Assembly: GCF_030816935.1 (NCBI RefSeq)
Contig: NZ_JAUSYO010000001.1
Coordinates: forward strand, 806,001 to 870,000
Source: Arthrobacter sp. B3I9
GTDB lineage: Bacteria > Actinomycetota > Actinomycetes > Actinomycetales > Micrococcaceae
DNA: 64,000 nucleotides
Direction of reading: 5' to 3'
Position numbers and translations under genes: made by a program. The notes beneath the pieces were generated by a model. It saw only the letters and a program-made list of their open reading frames with translations, ran no database searches and was not told the origin of the DNA. Shown piece by piece: positions 9,555 to 20,868 of this stretch; positions within the stretch are counted from its first letter, which is position 1, and each line of letters starts with the position of its first letter.

Positions 9555-10457
9555 CTAGGCCAGGCGTTCCGCCAGTCCTTTCCTGAGGTATTCGATGGCT
9601 TCACTGACCCGGCGGGGCGTGTGCACCGCGGCGGGATACACCGCATGGATGTCCGCTGCGGGCGTCGGCACATCCGCCAGGACCTGCTGCAGCTGCCCCT
9701 GCCGCAGCAGCGGGTTCACGTGCCAGCTGGAGCGCATGATGAGTCCAAGGCCCTGAAGGCACCATCCGGTGACGACCTCTCCGTCGTCGCTGACCATATT
9801 GCCGTTCACCCGCACGTTTTGTTCCCGGCCCTCGGATCCGAACCGCCAGACCGCGTAGTCGCTGCTGTCCTGCCGGAGGACGATGCAGTTGTGCTGTTCA
9901 AGATCGGCCACTGCGGTGGGCCGGCCCACGGTGTCCAGGTACTGCGGGGCCGCGCACACCACCCTGCGGCTCTCCGCGAGGCGTTTGGACTTCAGCCGCG
10001 AGTCTTCGAGGCTGCCCACCCGGATGCCGATGTCGAAGCTTGTCCCTGCGATGTTCAGCGGAAGCGCGGACAGCTCAAGGTCAACCGAGACCCGGGGGTG
10101 CTCCCGCACGAACTCGCCGAGCAGCGGGGCGATGTGGATGCGGCCGAGGCCGATGGTGGAGTGCACGGCGATCCGTCCCTGCAGTTCGCCGTACTTCCGG
10201 GAAACCCCCTCCTCGAGGTCCGTTTTCTGTTGGAGGATTGACAGGGCCCCGGCGGCGTACTGCTCCCCTTCGGGCGTGAGCGTCAGTTTGCGGGTACTCC
10301 GCCGGACCAGCAGCACGCCGAGCCGGGACTCCAGCTGGGTCAGTCTTTTGCTGACGGCGGGGAGTGACTTTCCCCAGCTTCTGGCGGCATCCGTCAGGCT
10401 GCGCGAGCGGGAGATCTGCTCAAAGAACTCCAGGTCATCCACGCTGCCCAAATCCAC
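9555..10457 (-). CDS. LysR-family transcriptional regulator
   Basis: A LysR-type regulator, about 300 residues from the GTG at 10457. The helix-turn-helix is in the first 60 residues (DLEFFEQISRSRSLTDAARS, then PAVSKRLTQLESRLGVLLVRR), followed by the periplasmic-binding-like effector domain (RIAVHSTIGLGRIHIAPLL, RVVCAAPQYLDTVG). The frame stays open up to 10586, adding 43 residues without family similarity and overlapping the divergent promoter region, so I prefer the shorter form. An ATG at 10526 is another option. It is divergent from the tartrate/malate-type dehydrogenase gene, the classic arrangement of a LysR activator and its target. Confidence 0.88.
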   Translation of the reverse strand: MDLGSVDDLEFFEQISRSRSLTDAARSWGKSLPAVSKRLTQLESRLGVLLVRRSTRKLTLTPEGEQYAAGALSILQQKTDLEEGVSRKYGELQGRIAVHSTIGLGRIHIAPLLGEFVREHPRVSVDLELSALPLNIAGTSFDIGIRVGSLEDSRLKSKRLAESRRVVCAAPQYLDTVGRPTAVADLEQHNCIVLRQDSSDYAVWRFGSEGREQNVRVNGNMVSDDGEVVTGWCLQGLGLIMRSSWHVNPLLRQGQLQQVLADVPTPAADIHAVYPAAVHTPRRVSEAIEYLRKGLAERLA

Positions 10458-10547
10458 TGCTGCTACTTCTTTCCCTGGGAGAAACAATGCCTTGCCGGAA
10501 AACCCCTGAATCCTGCCCTTCTTCATCCATACACTGGTGGAACAGAA

Positions 10548-10573
10548 GGTGCAACGCACTCCTCGGGTGCAAC
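10548..10573. promoter_or_regulatory. Direct repeat GGTGCAAC x2 in the LysR/dehydrogenase intergenic region
   Basis: The octamer GGTGCAAC occurs at 10548-10555 and again at 10566-10573, 18 bp apart, between the divergent LysR gene and the dehydrogenase gene. Repeats so close to a divergent LysR gene may be part of its binding region. There is no experimental or family-specific support. Confidence 0.25.
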
Positions 10574-10608
10574 AGGCCGGCATCATTGCCCGACAAGAAA
10601 GTCTTCCG

Positions 10609-11700
10609 ATGACACAGACTCATAAGATTGCCGTAATTGCCGGAGATGGAATCGGCCAGGAAGTGGTCCCGCAGGGGATGCGGGCACTGGAAGCCGCAGC
10701 GGAGGCCTTCGGATTCAGGCTCCAGACCACAGACTTCGACTTTGCCAACGGCGACTACTACCTCAAGCACGGAAAGATGCTGCCCGACAACTGGTTCGAC
10801 CAGCTCAGCGGCTTCGACGCCATCTTCTTCGGCGCTGTGGGCTCCCCGGACACCGTCCCGGACCACATCTCGCTGTGGGGGAGCCTCCTGCAGTTCCGGC
10901 GCCACTTCGACCAATACGTCAACCTGCGGCCCGTGAAGCTGCTGGCCGGCGTGAAGAGCCCGCTGGCGGACCGGGTTCCCGGGGATATCGACTTCTACGT
11001 CGTCCGGGAAAACACCGAAGGTGAATACTCCAGCGTCGGCGGCCGGATGTTTGAAGGGACCGACCGGGAAACGGTCATCCAGGAAACGGTCATGACCAGG
11101 ACCGGCGTCGACCGCATCCTGAAGTACGCCTTCAACCTTGCCGACAGCCGCCCCAAGAAGCACCTGACGTCAGCCACCAAGAGCAACGGCATCGCCATCA
11201 CCATGCCGTACTGGGACGAGCGGGTCGAGGCCATGGCGCAGAACTTCAGTGATGTCAGGACCGACAGCTACCACATCGACATCCTCACGGCGAACTTCGT
11301 GCTGCACCCGGAGAGGTTTGACGTCGTCGTGGCCAGCAACCTCTTCGGAGACATCCTGTCCGATCTGGGACCTGCGTGCACGGGAACCATCGGCATCGCG
11401 CCCAGCGGCAACATCAACCCCGAGCGTCGTTTCCCGAGCCTCTTCGAACCGGTCCACGGCTCAGCGCCGGATATCGCCGGAAAGGGCATCGCCAACCCCG
11501 TCGGCCAGATCTGGAGCGCAGCGATGATGCTGCAGCACCTTGGCGAAGATGCCGCGGCTGCCGCCGTTGTGCAGGCCTTCGAGAACGTCCTGGCAAGGGG
11601 AGGCGAAGCCCTCACCCCTGACCTGGGCGGCAACGGCAGCACCGAACTGCTGGGAAAGACCATCGCGGACGAGATCCGCACTGTAGCCGCGAACGGCTGA
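10609..11700 (+). CDS. Tartrate/D-malate dehydrogenase family protein (isocitrate/isopropylmalate dehydrogenase fold)
   Basis: A 363-residue beta-decarboxylating dehydrogenase. It starts with KIAVIAGDGIGQEVVPQGM, and carries ENTEGEYSSVGGRMFEG, TSATKSNGIAITMPYWDERV (catalytic Tyr/Lys region), VVASNLFGDILSDLGP (metal-binding aspartates) and LFEPVHGSAPDIAGKGIANP. The ENTEGEYSSVGG form with DYYLKHGKMLPD upstream is typical of tartrate dehydrogenase/decarboxylase and D-malate dehydrogenase rather than LeuB. The ATG at 10609 follows an AAGAAAG ribosome binding site. It lies divergent to a LysR gene. Products would be pyruvate or oxaloglycolate-type acids, so it fits the hydroxyacid theme of the flanking operon. 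Leucine biosynthesis (LeuB) is less likely. Confidence 0.85.
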   Translation: MTQTHKIAVIAGDGIGQEVVPQGMRALEAAAEAFGFRLQTTDFDFANGDYYLKHGKMLPDNWFDQLSGFDAIFFGAVGSPDTVPDHISLWGSLLQFRRHFDQYVNLRPVKLLAGVKSPLADRVPGDIDFYVVRENTEGEYSSVGGRMFEGTDRETVIQETVMTRTGVDRILKYAFNLADSRPKKHLTSATKSNGIAITMPYWDERVEAMAQNFSDVRTDSYHIDILTANFVLHPERFDVVVASNLFGDILSDLGPACTGTIGIAPSGNINPERRFPSLFEPVHGSAPDIAGKGIANPVGQIWSAAMMLQHLGEDAAAAAVVQAFENVLARGGEALTPDLGGNGSTELLGKTIADEIRTVAANG

Positions 11701-11780
11701 CATCCGCGCCTGTGAGGTACCGGGGCGGTCTTGGTGGACCGCCGCGGCCGGGCCGCCGCGGTCTGCCAGACCTCTTCACC

Positions 11781-11817
11781 GGCGCCTTCGGGAGGCGCCA
11801 CGTGCGGGCCCGTTTTT
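11781..11817 (+). terminator. Candidate terminator after the dehydrogenase gene
   Basis: GGCGCCT-TCGGG-AGGCGCC (11781-11799) forms a 7-bp stem, followed by a short GC stretch and TTTTT at 11813-11817. A second hairpin with a 7-bp stem (GGCGGTC/GACCGCC) lies just before at 11724-11743. Together they probably end transcription ahead of the glycine riboswitch. Confidence 0.45.
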
Positions 11818-11886
11818 GCATCCGGCCCGTCCAGCAGGTAGAGTGTGAGCCGTGTCACCCACCAGTGGCACGGCTTATGATCTGCG

Positions 11887-12082
11887 GCGGGAGAGTCTTG
11901 CCGGTACGTTCAGCAGGCGCCGTAGGAGCAAATCCTCCCCAGGAATCTCTCAGGCCCACGTACCGCCGCGGCAAGGCAACTCTGGAAAGCAGTCCGGGAA
12001 ACCGGGCTCACCGACGGTGCAAGCGGCGCGCTGCTGACAGCAGGCAAAGCAAAACTCTCAGGTCCAATACAGAGCGGGGAGG
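11887..12082 (+). ncRNA. Tandem glycine riboswitch upstream of gcvP
   Basis: Two consecutive glycine aptamers can be read from their conserved segments. The first has GGGAGAG at its 5' side, GCCGTAGGAGCAAAT at about 11920 and AATCTCTCAGGC at 11943-11954. The linker/second P1 begins with GCAACTCTGGAAAGC near 11976. The second aptamer has CACCGACGGTGCAAGC near 12009 and AAAACTCTCAGGTCC at about 12052, closing with CAGAGCGGGGAGG near 12070-12082. The arrangement matches the well-known tandem riboswitch of Bacillus gcvT leaders. It should switch on gcvP and the genes behind it when glycine is abundant. The expression platform is probably the hairpin at 12096-12112. Confidence 0.92.
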
Positions 12083-12095
12083 AACCCGAATCAAC

Positions 12096-12112
12096 GTGGC
12101 GCACTGCGCCAC
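12096..12112 (+). promoter_or_regulatory. Hairpin between riboswitch and gcvP start (possible expression platform)
   Basis: GTGGCGC-ACT-GCGCCAC is a perfect 7-bp stem with a 3-nt loop, located between the second aptamer and the gcvP ribosome binding site (GGAG at about 12122). There is no U-run behind it, so control of translation initiation or Rho access is more likely than intrinsic termination. Confidence 0.4.
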
Positions 12113-12133
12113 CTGAATTATGGAGTTCCTCAT

Positions 12134-15001
<2,868 letters not shown>

Positions 15002-15010
15002 GGATTCCTG

Positions 15011-16144
15011 ATGACTGAGAACTACACCGCCCTCTACGAGCAGCACAAAATCGCAGGCGCCTCCTTCACGGACTTCGGCGGCTGGCAGATGCCCCTGAAG
15101 TACAGCTCCGAGCTGGCCGAGCACCACGCCGTCCGCAATGCCGCCGGTCTCTTCGACCTCTCGCACATGGGCGAAGTCTGGGTCACCGGCCCGGACGCCG
15201 CGGCCTTCCTGGACTACGCCCTGGCCGGAAAGCTGTCCGCGGTGGCGGTGGGCAAGGCCAAGTACTCGCTGATCTGCCAGGAAGACGGCGGCATCATCGA
15301 TGACCTGATCACGTACCGCCCTGGTGAGGAGAAGTTCCTGGTGGTCCCCAACGCCGGCAACGCCGTGGTGGTCGCGGCGGCACTGGCCCAGCGGGCAGAA
15401 GGTTTCGACGTCGAGGTGCAGGACGTTTCCGCGGATACCTCCCTGATCGCCGTCCAGGGGCCGAAGGCCGAGGAGATCCTCCTGGCGCTGGTCCCGGCCG
15501 AGCAGCATTCGCTGGTGACCGAGCTGAAGTACTACGCCGCCGTGGAGGTGGGCATCACCGTCAACGGCACCGCCCAGGACCTGCTCGTGGCCCGCACCGG
15601 GTACACCGGCGAGGACGGTTTCGAGATCTATGTCCCCAACGAAGGCGCCGCCGGCCTGTGGGAGGCGCTGCTCGAAGCAGGCGCCGGCCACGGCCTCGTC
15701 CCCGCCGGGCTGGCCTGCCGCGACTCGCTCCGCCTGGAAGCCGGCATGCCCCTCTACGGCAACGAGCTTTCCCGCAACGGCAACCCATACGCCGCGGGCT
15801 TGGGCCCGGTCGTCTCGCTCGCCAAGGAGTCGGACTTCATCGGCAAGGCCATGCTGGCCGAGCTCAAGGCCCTGGGCGCCGGGTCCACTTCAGGCCGCAA
15901 GCTCGTGGGGCTCAAAGGCCTGGGCCGCCGGGCAGGGCGCAGCCACTACCCGGTCCTCAAGGACGGCAACGTCGTCGGCGAAGTAACCTCGGGCCAGCCC
16001 AGCCCCACGCTGGGGTACCCGATCGCCATGGCCTATGTCGACGTCGAATTCACCGAACCCGGCACGGCCCTGGACATCGATCTGCGCGGCAAACCAGAGC
16101 CCTTCGAAGTCGTCGCACTGCCGTTCTACAAGCGCTCGAAGTAA
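15011..16144 (+). CDS. gcvT: Aminomethyltransferase, T-protein of the glycine cleavage system
   Basis: A 377-residue T-protein that releases ammonia from the aminomethyl-lipoyl GcvH and transfers the carbon to tetrahydrofolate. Motifs are ASFTDFGGWQMPLKYSSELA and VRNAAGLFDLSHMGEVWV at the N-terminus, ARTGYTGEDGFEIYVP with the folate-binding region, and ACRDSLRLEAGMPLYGNEL. The gene follows gcvP by 9 nt with AAGGA just before the ATG. Behind it, 274 bases of repeats separate it from gcvH, which is unusual, since gcv genes are commonly packed tightly. Confidence 0.96.
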   Translation: MTENYTALYEQHKIAGASFTDFGGWQMPLKYSSELAEHHAVRNAAGLFDLSHMGEVWVTGPDAAAFLDYALAGKLSAVAVGKAKYSLICQEDGGIIDDLITYRPGEEKFLVVPNAGNAVVVAAALAQRAEGFDVEVQDVSADTSLIAVQGPKAEEILLALVPAEQHSLVTELKYYAAVEVGITVNGTAQDLLVARTGYTGEDGFEIYVPNEGAAGLWEALLEAGAGHGLVPAGLACRDSLRLEAGMPLYGNELSRNGNPYAAGLGPVVSLAKESDFIGKAMLAELKALGAGSTSGRKLVGLKGLGRRAGRSHYPVLKDGNVVGEVTSGQPSPTLGYPIAMAYVDVEFTEPGTALDIDLRGKPEPFEVVALPFYKRSK

Positions 16145-16162
16145 GTTTCTCCGGTCGGGTTC

Positions 16163-16245
16163 GGACCGGCAGACCGGACTTTTCACGCGTGCTGCTCCTT
16201 CGTCGCTTTGACGCACGCTTTCGAAAAGCCCGGCTCTGCCGGCCC
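16163..16245. repeat. Long imperfect palindromic element, copy 1
   Basis: The ends pair over about 19 bases: CCGGCAGACCGGACTTTTC on the left with GAAAAGCCCGGCTCTGCCGG on the right, with one bulge and one mismatch. A second internal pairing is GCGTGC with GCACGC. A closely related copy is at 18147-18230. The outer stem differs between copies on both arms in a compensating way (CGGCAGA/TCTGCCG here, TTGGCGGA/TCCGCCAA there), so the fold rather than the sequence is preserved. It resembles REP/MITE-type intergenic elements or a processing hairpin in the gcvT-gcvH spacer. Confidence 0.75.
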
Positions 16246-16251
16246 TCCGAT

Positions 16252-16393
16252 GCTCTCTCACCTTTCGCGGCGCTTGAGCCGACGCTCTCTCACCTTTCGC
16301 GCGTTCTGGGCGAACGCTCTCTCACCTTTCGCGGCGCTTGAGCCGACGCTCTCTCACCTTTCGCGCGTTCTGGGCGAACGCTCTCTCACTTTT
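16252..16393. repeat. Tandem array of a 32-bp unit, about 4.5 copies, upstream of gcvH
   Basis: Two alternating 32-bp variants run head to tail with no spacers: A at 16252-16283 and 16316-16347 (GCTCTCTCACCTTTCGCGGC, then GCTTGAGCCGAC), B at 16284-16315 and 16348-16379 (same first 18 bases, then CGTTCTGGGCGAAC), and a partial unit GCTCTCTCACTTTT from 16380. The A-B pairs are exact 64-bp duplicates. The array ends about 25 bp before the gcvH start codon, so it is probably transcribed in the gcvH leader. Confidence 0.9.
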
Positions 16394-16418
16394 CACACAC
16401 CAGATTAAGGAAATGCAC

Positions 16419-16802
16419 ATGGCAAAAGTTATTGCTGAACTGAAGTACTCCGCTGAACATGAGTGGGTTGCTGTTGATGGGTCCGGGCCGGTGGGGATTG
16501 GGATCTCTGCTGTTGCTGCCGATGCCCTCGGTGACATTGTGTACGTGGACCTGCCCGAGGTCGGCTCGGCTGTGACGGCGGGGGAGACTTGTGGGGAGGT
16601 GGAGTCCACCAAGTCTGTCTCGGACCTGTACGCCCCGGTCACCGGCGAGGTTGTGGAGATCAACGATGACGTTGTCTCTGATCCTGCGCTGATCAACAGC
16701 GACCCCTATGGTGCCGGCTGGCTTTTCAAGGTCGCCGTGACCGAAGAGGGCCCGCTGATGTCCGGTGAAGAATACGCAGCAGCCAACGGCGGCGAGCTGT
16801 GA
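16419..16802 (+). CDS. gcvH: Glycine cleavage system H protein (lipoyl carrier)
   Basis: A 127-residue H-protein that carries the aminomethyl group between P-, T- and L-proteins on a lipoyl lysine. [20 protein letters not shown] is the lipoylation site, with Lys65 modified; the C-terminal [10 protein letters not shown] is also typical. I chose the ATG at 16419, with AGGAA about 7 nt upstream; an ATG two codons earlier (16413) is also possible. The first two thirds use more T- and G-ending codons than gcvP, gcvT and glyA, while the last third looks like the neighbours. The stop overlaps the GTG start of glyA by 4 nt. lipA at 19831 would supply the lipoyl group. Confidence 0.95.
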   Translation: MAKVIAELKYSAEHEWVAVDGSGPVGIGISAVAADALGDIVYVDLPEVGSAVTAGETCGEVESTKSVSDLYAPVTGEVVEINDDVVSDPALINSDPYGAGWLFKVAVTEEGPLMSGEEYAAANGGEL

Positions 16803-18124
16803 GCGCCGCAACGACGGGTACCGTCGCGTTCGAGCAGGTTGTTTCCCCGTCGCTGGACGCGGACCTTGCCGCGCTGGATCCCAAGATCGCTGGAAAGATC
16901 GACGACGAGCTGACCCGCCAGCGTGACGGGCTGGAGATGATCGCCTCGGAGAACCACACGGCCAGGGCGGTGATGCAGGCGCAGGGCTCGGTGCTGACCA
17001 ACAAGTACGCCGAAGGTTATCCCGGCAAGCGCTACTACGGCGGCTGCGAGCACGTGGATGTGGTCGAGCAGCTGGCGATCGACAGGGTCAAGGCACTCTT
17101 CGGGGCCGAATACGCGAACGTCCAGCCGCACTCCGGTGCGCAGGCCAACGCCTCGGTGATGCACGCGCTGATCAAGCCCGGGGACACCATCATGGGCCTG
17201 AACCTGGCCCACGGCGGGCACCTGACCCACGGGATGAAGATCAACTTCTCCGGCAAGCTGTACAACGTGGTGCCGTACGGCGTCCGCGAGGACACCCATG
17301 CCGTGGACATGGCCGAGGTGGAGCGGCTGGCACAGGAGCACAAGCCCGCGCTGATCGTGGCCGGCTGGTCGGCGTACGCCCGCCAGCTCGATTTCGCCGC
17401 TTTCCGCCGGATCGCGGACTCGGTGGGCGCCTACCTGATGGTGGACATGGCCCACTTCGCCGGCCTCGTGGCCGCCGGGCTGCACCCCAGCCCGGTGCCG
17501 CACGCCCACGTCACCACCTCCACGACGCACAAGACTCTCGCCGGTCCGCGCGGCGGGATTATCCTGACCAACGACGCCGACATCGCCAAGAAGATCAACT
17601 CGGCAGTGTTCCCCGGCCAGCAAGGCGGCCCGCTGGAGCATGTCATCGCCGGGAAGGCAGTGGCATTCAAGATCGCCGCGTCGCCGGAGTTCAAGGAGCG
17701 CCAGGAACGTGTCCTGGCCGGCGCCCGGATCCTGGCCGAACGCCTGGTCCAGCCCGACGTCACGGCCAAGGGCATCTCCGTGGTCTCCGGCGGCACCGAC
17801 GTGCACCTGGTCCTCGTTGACCTGCGCAGCTGCCAGCTCAACGGCCAGGAAGCCGAGGACCGCCTCGCGGAAATCGACATCACCGTCAACCGCAACGCCG
17901 TGCCCTTCGATCCGCGCCCGCCCATGGTCACTTCGGGCCTGCGGATCGGCACCCCGGCGCTGGCCACCCGCGGGTTCGGCGAAGCCGCCTTTGCCGAGGT
18001 GGCGGACATCATCGCCGAGGCCCTGATCGCCGACGCCGGCGCTGACCTGTCCGGTCTGCGGTCACGAGTAGAGGCACTCGCCGCCGCCCACCCGCTCTAT
18101 CCTTCCGTCACGAACCTCGCCTGA
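16799..18124 (+). CDS. glyA: Serine hydroxymethyltransferase
   Basis: A 441-residue PLP enzyme that interconverts glycine plus methylene-THF and serine. Motifs: [19 protein letters not shown] at the N-terminus, [47 protein letters not shown] and [15 protein letters not shown], where Lys245 binds PLP. The start GTG at 16799 overlaps gcvH by 4 nt (GTGA). Next to gcvPTH and a serine dehydratase it would condense the C1 unit from one glycine with a second glycine to form serine, which is then deaminated to pyruvate. It is probably a catabolic paralogue; a housekeeping glyA may exist elsewhere. Confidence 0.96.
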   Translation: MSAATTGTVAFEQVVSPSLDADLAALDPKIAGKIDDELTRQRDGLEMIASENHTARAVMQAQGSVLTNKYAEGYPGKRYYGGCEHVDVVEQLAIDRVKALFGAEYANVQPHSGAQANASVMHALIKPGDTIMGLNLAHGGHLTHGMKINFSGKLYNVVPYGVREDTHAVDMAEVERLAQEHKPALIVAGWSAYARQLDFAAFRRIADSVGAYLMVDMAHFAGLVAAGLHPSPVPHAHVTTSTTHKTLAGPRGGIILTNDADIAKKINSAVFPGQQGGPLEHVIAGKAVAFKIAASPEFKERQERVLAGARILAERLVQPDVTAKGISVVSGGTDVHLVLVDLRSCQLNGQEAEDRLAEIDITVNRNAVPFDPRPPMVTSGLRIGTPALATRGFGEAAFAEVADIIAEALIADAGADLSGLRSRVEALAAAHPLYPSVTNLA

Positions 18125-18146
18125 GTGCGTTATTGCGGCTGGGTCC

Positions 18147-18230
18147 GCGTTGGCGGACCGGACTTTTCACGCGTGCTGGCTCGTTCCTCGCCTTGACGCA
18201 CGCTTTCGAAAAGCCCGGCTCCGCCAACGC
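18147..18230. repeat. Long imperfect palindromic element, copy 2
   Basis: Left arm GCGTTGGCGGACCGGACTTTT pairs with right arm AAAAGCCCGGCTCCGCCAACGC with one bulge and one mismatch; the inner GCGTGC/GCACGC pairing is also kept. The core (CGGACTTTTCACGCGTGCTG and TTGACGCACGCTTTCGAAAA) is almost identical to copy 1 at 16163-16245, about 1.9 kb away. The outer stem has changed on both arms compared with copy 1. The remaining bases to 18404 hold nothing else that I recognise. Confidence 0.75.
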
Positions 18231-18404
18231 TCGCGCTTCCGTGACCTTTGGCGAGGGGAACCTCGGAGGGGGTGGGGCATCCGGCAGCATGCGTCTAAGG
18301 GAGCGTCACGTCCGCGCAGCGGGCGTCTTCGCGACCGAGCATGCAGAGGATGTCCCGCCACCTCCCCTCCCAACCCGACCACACTTCTAGTTAGGAACCC
18401 GGCT

Positions 18405-19817
18405 ATGGCTGTTGGCGTCTTTGATCTTTTTTCTATCGGCATAGGTCCGTCCAGTTCGCATACTGTGGGGCCGATGCGGGCTGCCGCTGTGTTTGCTGAG
18501 GAACTTAAATCCCTGGGCAAGCTTGCGGAAGTGGCGTCGTTGCGGGTGGACCTTTATGGGTCGCTGGCCGCGACGGGGCATGGGCATGGGACGATGACCG
18601 CGATCCTGCTGGGGTTGGAGGGGTTTCATCCGGAGCTGATCCTGCCGGAGGAGGTGGAGGACCGGCTGGCGGCGATCGCGGAGAGCGGGTTGCTGCAGCT
18701 GGCCGGTGCTGTTCCTTTGCCGTATGGGGTGAAGGACATGGTGCTGCGTCCGTTGACGGTTTTGCCGCGGCATACCAACGGCATGACGTTCGCGGTGTCC
18801 GACGCCGGGGGCGGTGTGCTGCACAGCGCGACGTTTTTCTCGGTGGGTGGCGGGTTCATCATCCGTGAGGGTGAGGAGGACGCGGCGCAGCAGGAGCTTG
18901 AGGAGTCCAAGAAGGAATTGCCGCTGCCGTTCCGGACGGCTGCGGAGTTGCTGGAGCACTGCCGGGAAACGGGGCTGGGCATCAGCGACGTGATGCGGGT
19001 CAACGAGGAAGACAGCCGTACCCCGGAGGAGATCCGGGAGGGCCTGCTGCATATCTACTCCGTGATGGAGGGCTGCGTGGCGGCCAGCTTGAAGCGTGAG
19101 GGTTTGCTGCCCGGGGGGTTGAAGGTCCGCCGCCGCGCCCCGGACTGGCATGAGCGGCTGTTGAAGGAAAGCGCCGGGCAGGACCCGGAGTACCGGGATC
19201 CGAAGTACTGGCAGGAGTGGGTGAACCTGGTTGCCCTGGCGGTGAACGAGGAGAACGCCTCGGGCGGCCGGGTGGTCACCGCTCCGACGAACGGCGCGGC
19301 CGGGATCATTCCGGCGGTGCTGTATTACGCGCTGCATTTCGCGCCGGGGATGGACAAGGCCACGCAGGGTGACCGCGATGACGTCGTGGTGAGGTTCCTG
19401 CTGGCCGCCGGCGCGGTCGGGGTGCTCTACAAGGAGCAGGCGTCGATTTCGGGTGCGGAGGTCGGTTGCCAGGGTGAGGTGGGGTCGGCGTCGTCGATGG
19501 CTGCTGCCGGGCTGGCCGAGGTGATGGGCGGTACTCCGGCGCAGGTGGAGAACGCGGCGGAGATCGCGATGGAACACAACCTGGGCCTGACGTGTGACCC
19601 GATCGGCGGGCTGGTCCAGGTCCCGTGCATCGAGCGGAACGCGATCGCTGCGGCGAAGGCGATCAACGCCGCGAAGATGGCCCTCTGGGGTGACGGCACG
19701 CACCGGGTGTCCCTGGACGAGGTGATCATCACCATGCGTGAGACCGGCAAGGACATGAGCTCCAAATACAAGGAAACGGCCATGGGCGGCCTCGCCGTCA
19801 ACGTCGTCGAATGCTGA
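18405..19817 (+). CDS. sdaA: L-serine ammonia-lyase (single chain, iron-sulfur), copy 2
   Basis: A 470-residue paralogue of the enzyme at 1960-3333, deaminating serine to pyruvate. It opens with [20 protein letters not shown]; the alpha domain has [31 protein letters not shown] and [18 protein letters not shown]. Cys355, Cys397 and Cys408 match the cluster ligands. Start ATG at 18405 is behind TTAGGAA; the frame is open further upstream through the palindromic element but without homology. The first two thirds use many TTG, GGG and T/G-ending codons, unlike the C-ending bias of its neighbours. It is followed by lipA after 13 nt. Confidence 0.95.
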   Translation: MAVGVFDLFSIGIGPSSSHTVGPMRAAAVFAEELKSLGKLAEVASLRVDLYGSLAATGHGHGTMTAILLGLEGFHPELILPEEVEDRLAAIAESGLLQLAGAVPLPYGVKDMVLRPLTVLPRHTNGMTFAVSDAGGGVLHSATFFSVGGGFIIREGEEDAAQQELEESKKELPLPFRTAAELLEHCRETGLGISDVMRVNEEDSRTPEEIREGLLHIYSVMEGCVAASLKREGLLPGGLKVRRRAPDWHERLLKESAGQDPEYRDPKYWQEWVNLVALAVNEENASGGRVVTAPTNGAAGIIPAVLYYALHFAPGMDKATQGDRDDVVVRFLLAAGAVGVLYKEQASISGAEVGCQGEVGSASSMAAAGLAEVMGGTPAQVENAAEIAMEHNLGLTCDPIGGLVQVPCIERNAIAAAKAINAAKMALWGDGTHRVSLDEVIITMRETGKDMSSKYKETAMGGLAVNVVEC

Positions 19818-19830
19818 AGGAAAGAGAACT

Positions 19831-20838
19831 ATGACACTGGCACCAGAAGGCCGGAAGATGCTGCGCATCGAGCAGCGGAACGCGGCCACACCGGTGGAAC
19901 GCAAGCCCGAATGGATCAAGGCCAAGGTCCAGATGGGCCCGGAGTTCGTGCAGCTCAAGAACCTGGTCAAGAAGGAAGGCCTGCACACCGTCTGTGAGGA
20001 GGCCGGCTGCCCCAACATCTTCGAATGCTGGGAAGACAAGGAAGCGACCTTCCTGATCGGCGGCTCCGAATGCACCCGCCGCTGCGACTTCTGCCAGATC
20101 GACACCGGCAAGCCCTCCCCGGTGGACATGTTCGAGCCGACCAAGGTGGCCCGCTCCGTGCAGTCCATGCAGCTGCGCTACGCCACCGTCACCGGCGTGG
20201 CCCGCGATGACCTCGCCGACGAGGGCGTCTGGCTGTACGCCGAAACGGTCCGCAAGATCCACGAACTGAACCCGGGCACCGGCGTCGAACTCCTCATTCC
20301 GGACTTCTCCGGGAAACCCGAACACATCGCGGCGATCTGCGACTCCAAGCCCGAGGTGTTCGCCCACAACGTCGAGACCGTGCCGCGGATCTTCAAGCGG
20401 ATCCGCCCGGCCTTCCGCTACGACCGGTCGCTGGATGTGATCACGCAGGGCCGGAAGCTCGGCATGGTGACCAAATCGAACCTGATCCTGGGCATGGGCG
20501 AGACCCGCGAGGAGATCTCCGAGGCCCTGCGGGACCTGCACGAGGCCGGCTGTGACCTGATCACCATCACCCAGTACCTGCGCCCGTCCGAGCGGCACCT
20601 GCCGGTGGACCGCTGGGTCAAGCCGCAGGAGTTCGTTGACCTGCAGCAGGAAGCGGACGAGATCGGCTTCCTCGGCGTCATGTCCGGGCCGCTGGTGCGT
20701 TCGTCCTACCGCGCCGGCCGGCTCTGGGCCACCGCGATGCGCAAGAAGGGCTGGGAAATCCCGGCCGAGCTCGCCCACATCGAAAGCTCCGGAAGCACCC
20801 GCCAGGAAGCCAGCTCACTGCTGGCCGCCACAGCCTGA
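19831..20838 (+). CDS. lipA: Lipoyl synthase
   Basis: A 335-residue radical-SAM enzyme that inserts two sulfurs into octanoyl groups on lipoyl-dependent proteins such as GcvH. The auxiliary cluster ligands are Cys55, Cys60 and Cys66 in [12 protein letters not shown]; the radical-SAM cluster ligands are Cys81, Cys85 and Cys88 in CTRRCDFC. The C-terminal SSYRAGRLW supplies the conserved serine ligand. It follows sdaA by 13 nt with AAAGAGAA upstream. Its place in a glycine cleavage block suggests a dedicated copy for GcvH; it is usually found with lipB elsewhere. Confidence 0.97.
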   Translation: MTLAPEGRKMLRIEQRNAATPVERKPEWIKAKVQMGPEFVQLKNLVKKEGLHTVCEEAGCPNIFECWEDKEATFLIGGSECTRRCDFCQIDTGKPSPVDMFEPTKVARSVQSMQLRYATVTGVARDDLADEGVWLYAETVRKIHELNPGTGVELLIPDFSGKPEHIAAICDSKPEVFAHNVETVPRIFKRIRPAFRYDRSLDVITQGRKLGMVTKSNLILGMGETREEISEALRDLHEAGCDLITITQYLRPSERHLPVDRWVKPQEFVDLQQEADEIGFLGVMSGPLVRSSYRAGRLWATAMRKKGWEIPAELAHIESSGSTRQEASSLLAATA

Positions 20839-20868
20839 CCCACCAACCCGGATGTTCAGAGAGGACCA

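Noticed and set aside
16252..16393. Regular 32-bp repeats resembling a CRISPR array in unit length
   Set aside because: Units are directly adjacent with no variable spacers, alternate between two variants, and no cas gene is near. It is a plain tandem repeat.
18150..18404. Upstream extension of sdaA copy 2 through the palindromic element
   Set aside because: Translation of the repeat region has no similarity to serine dehydratases; the ATG at 18405 has a good ribosome binding site and matches copy 1.
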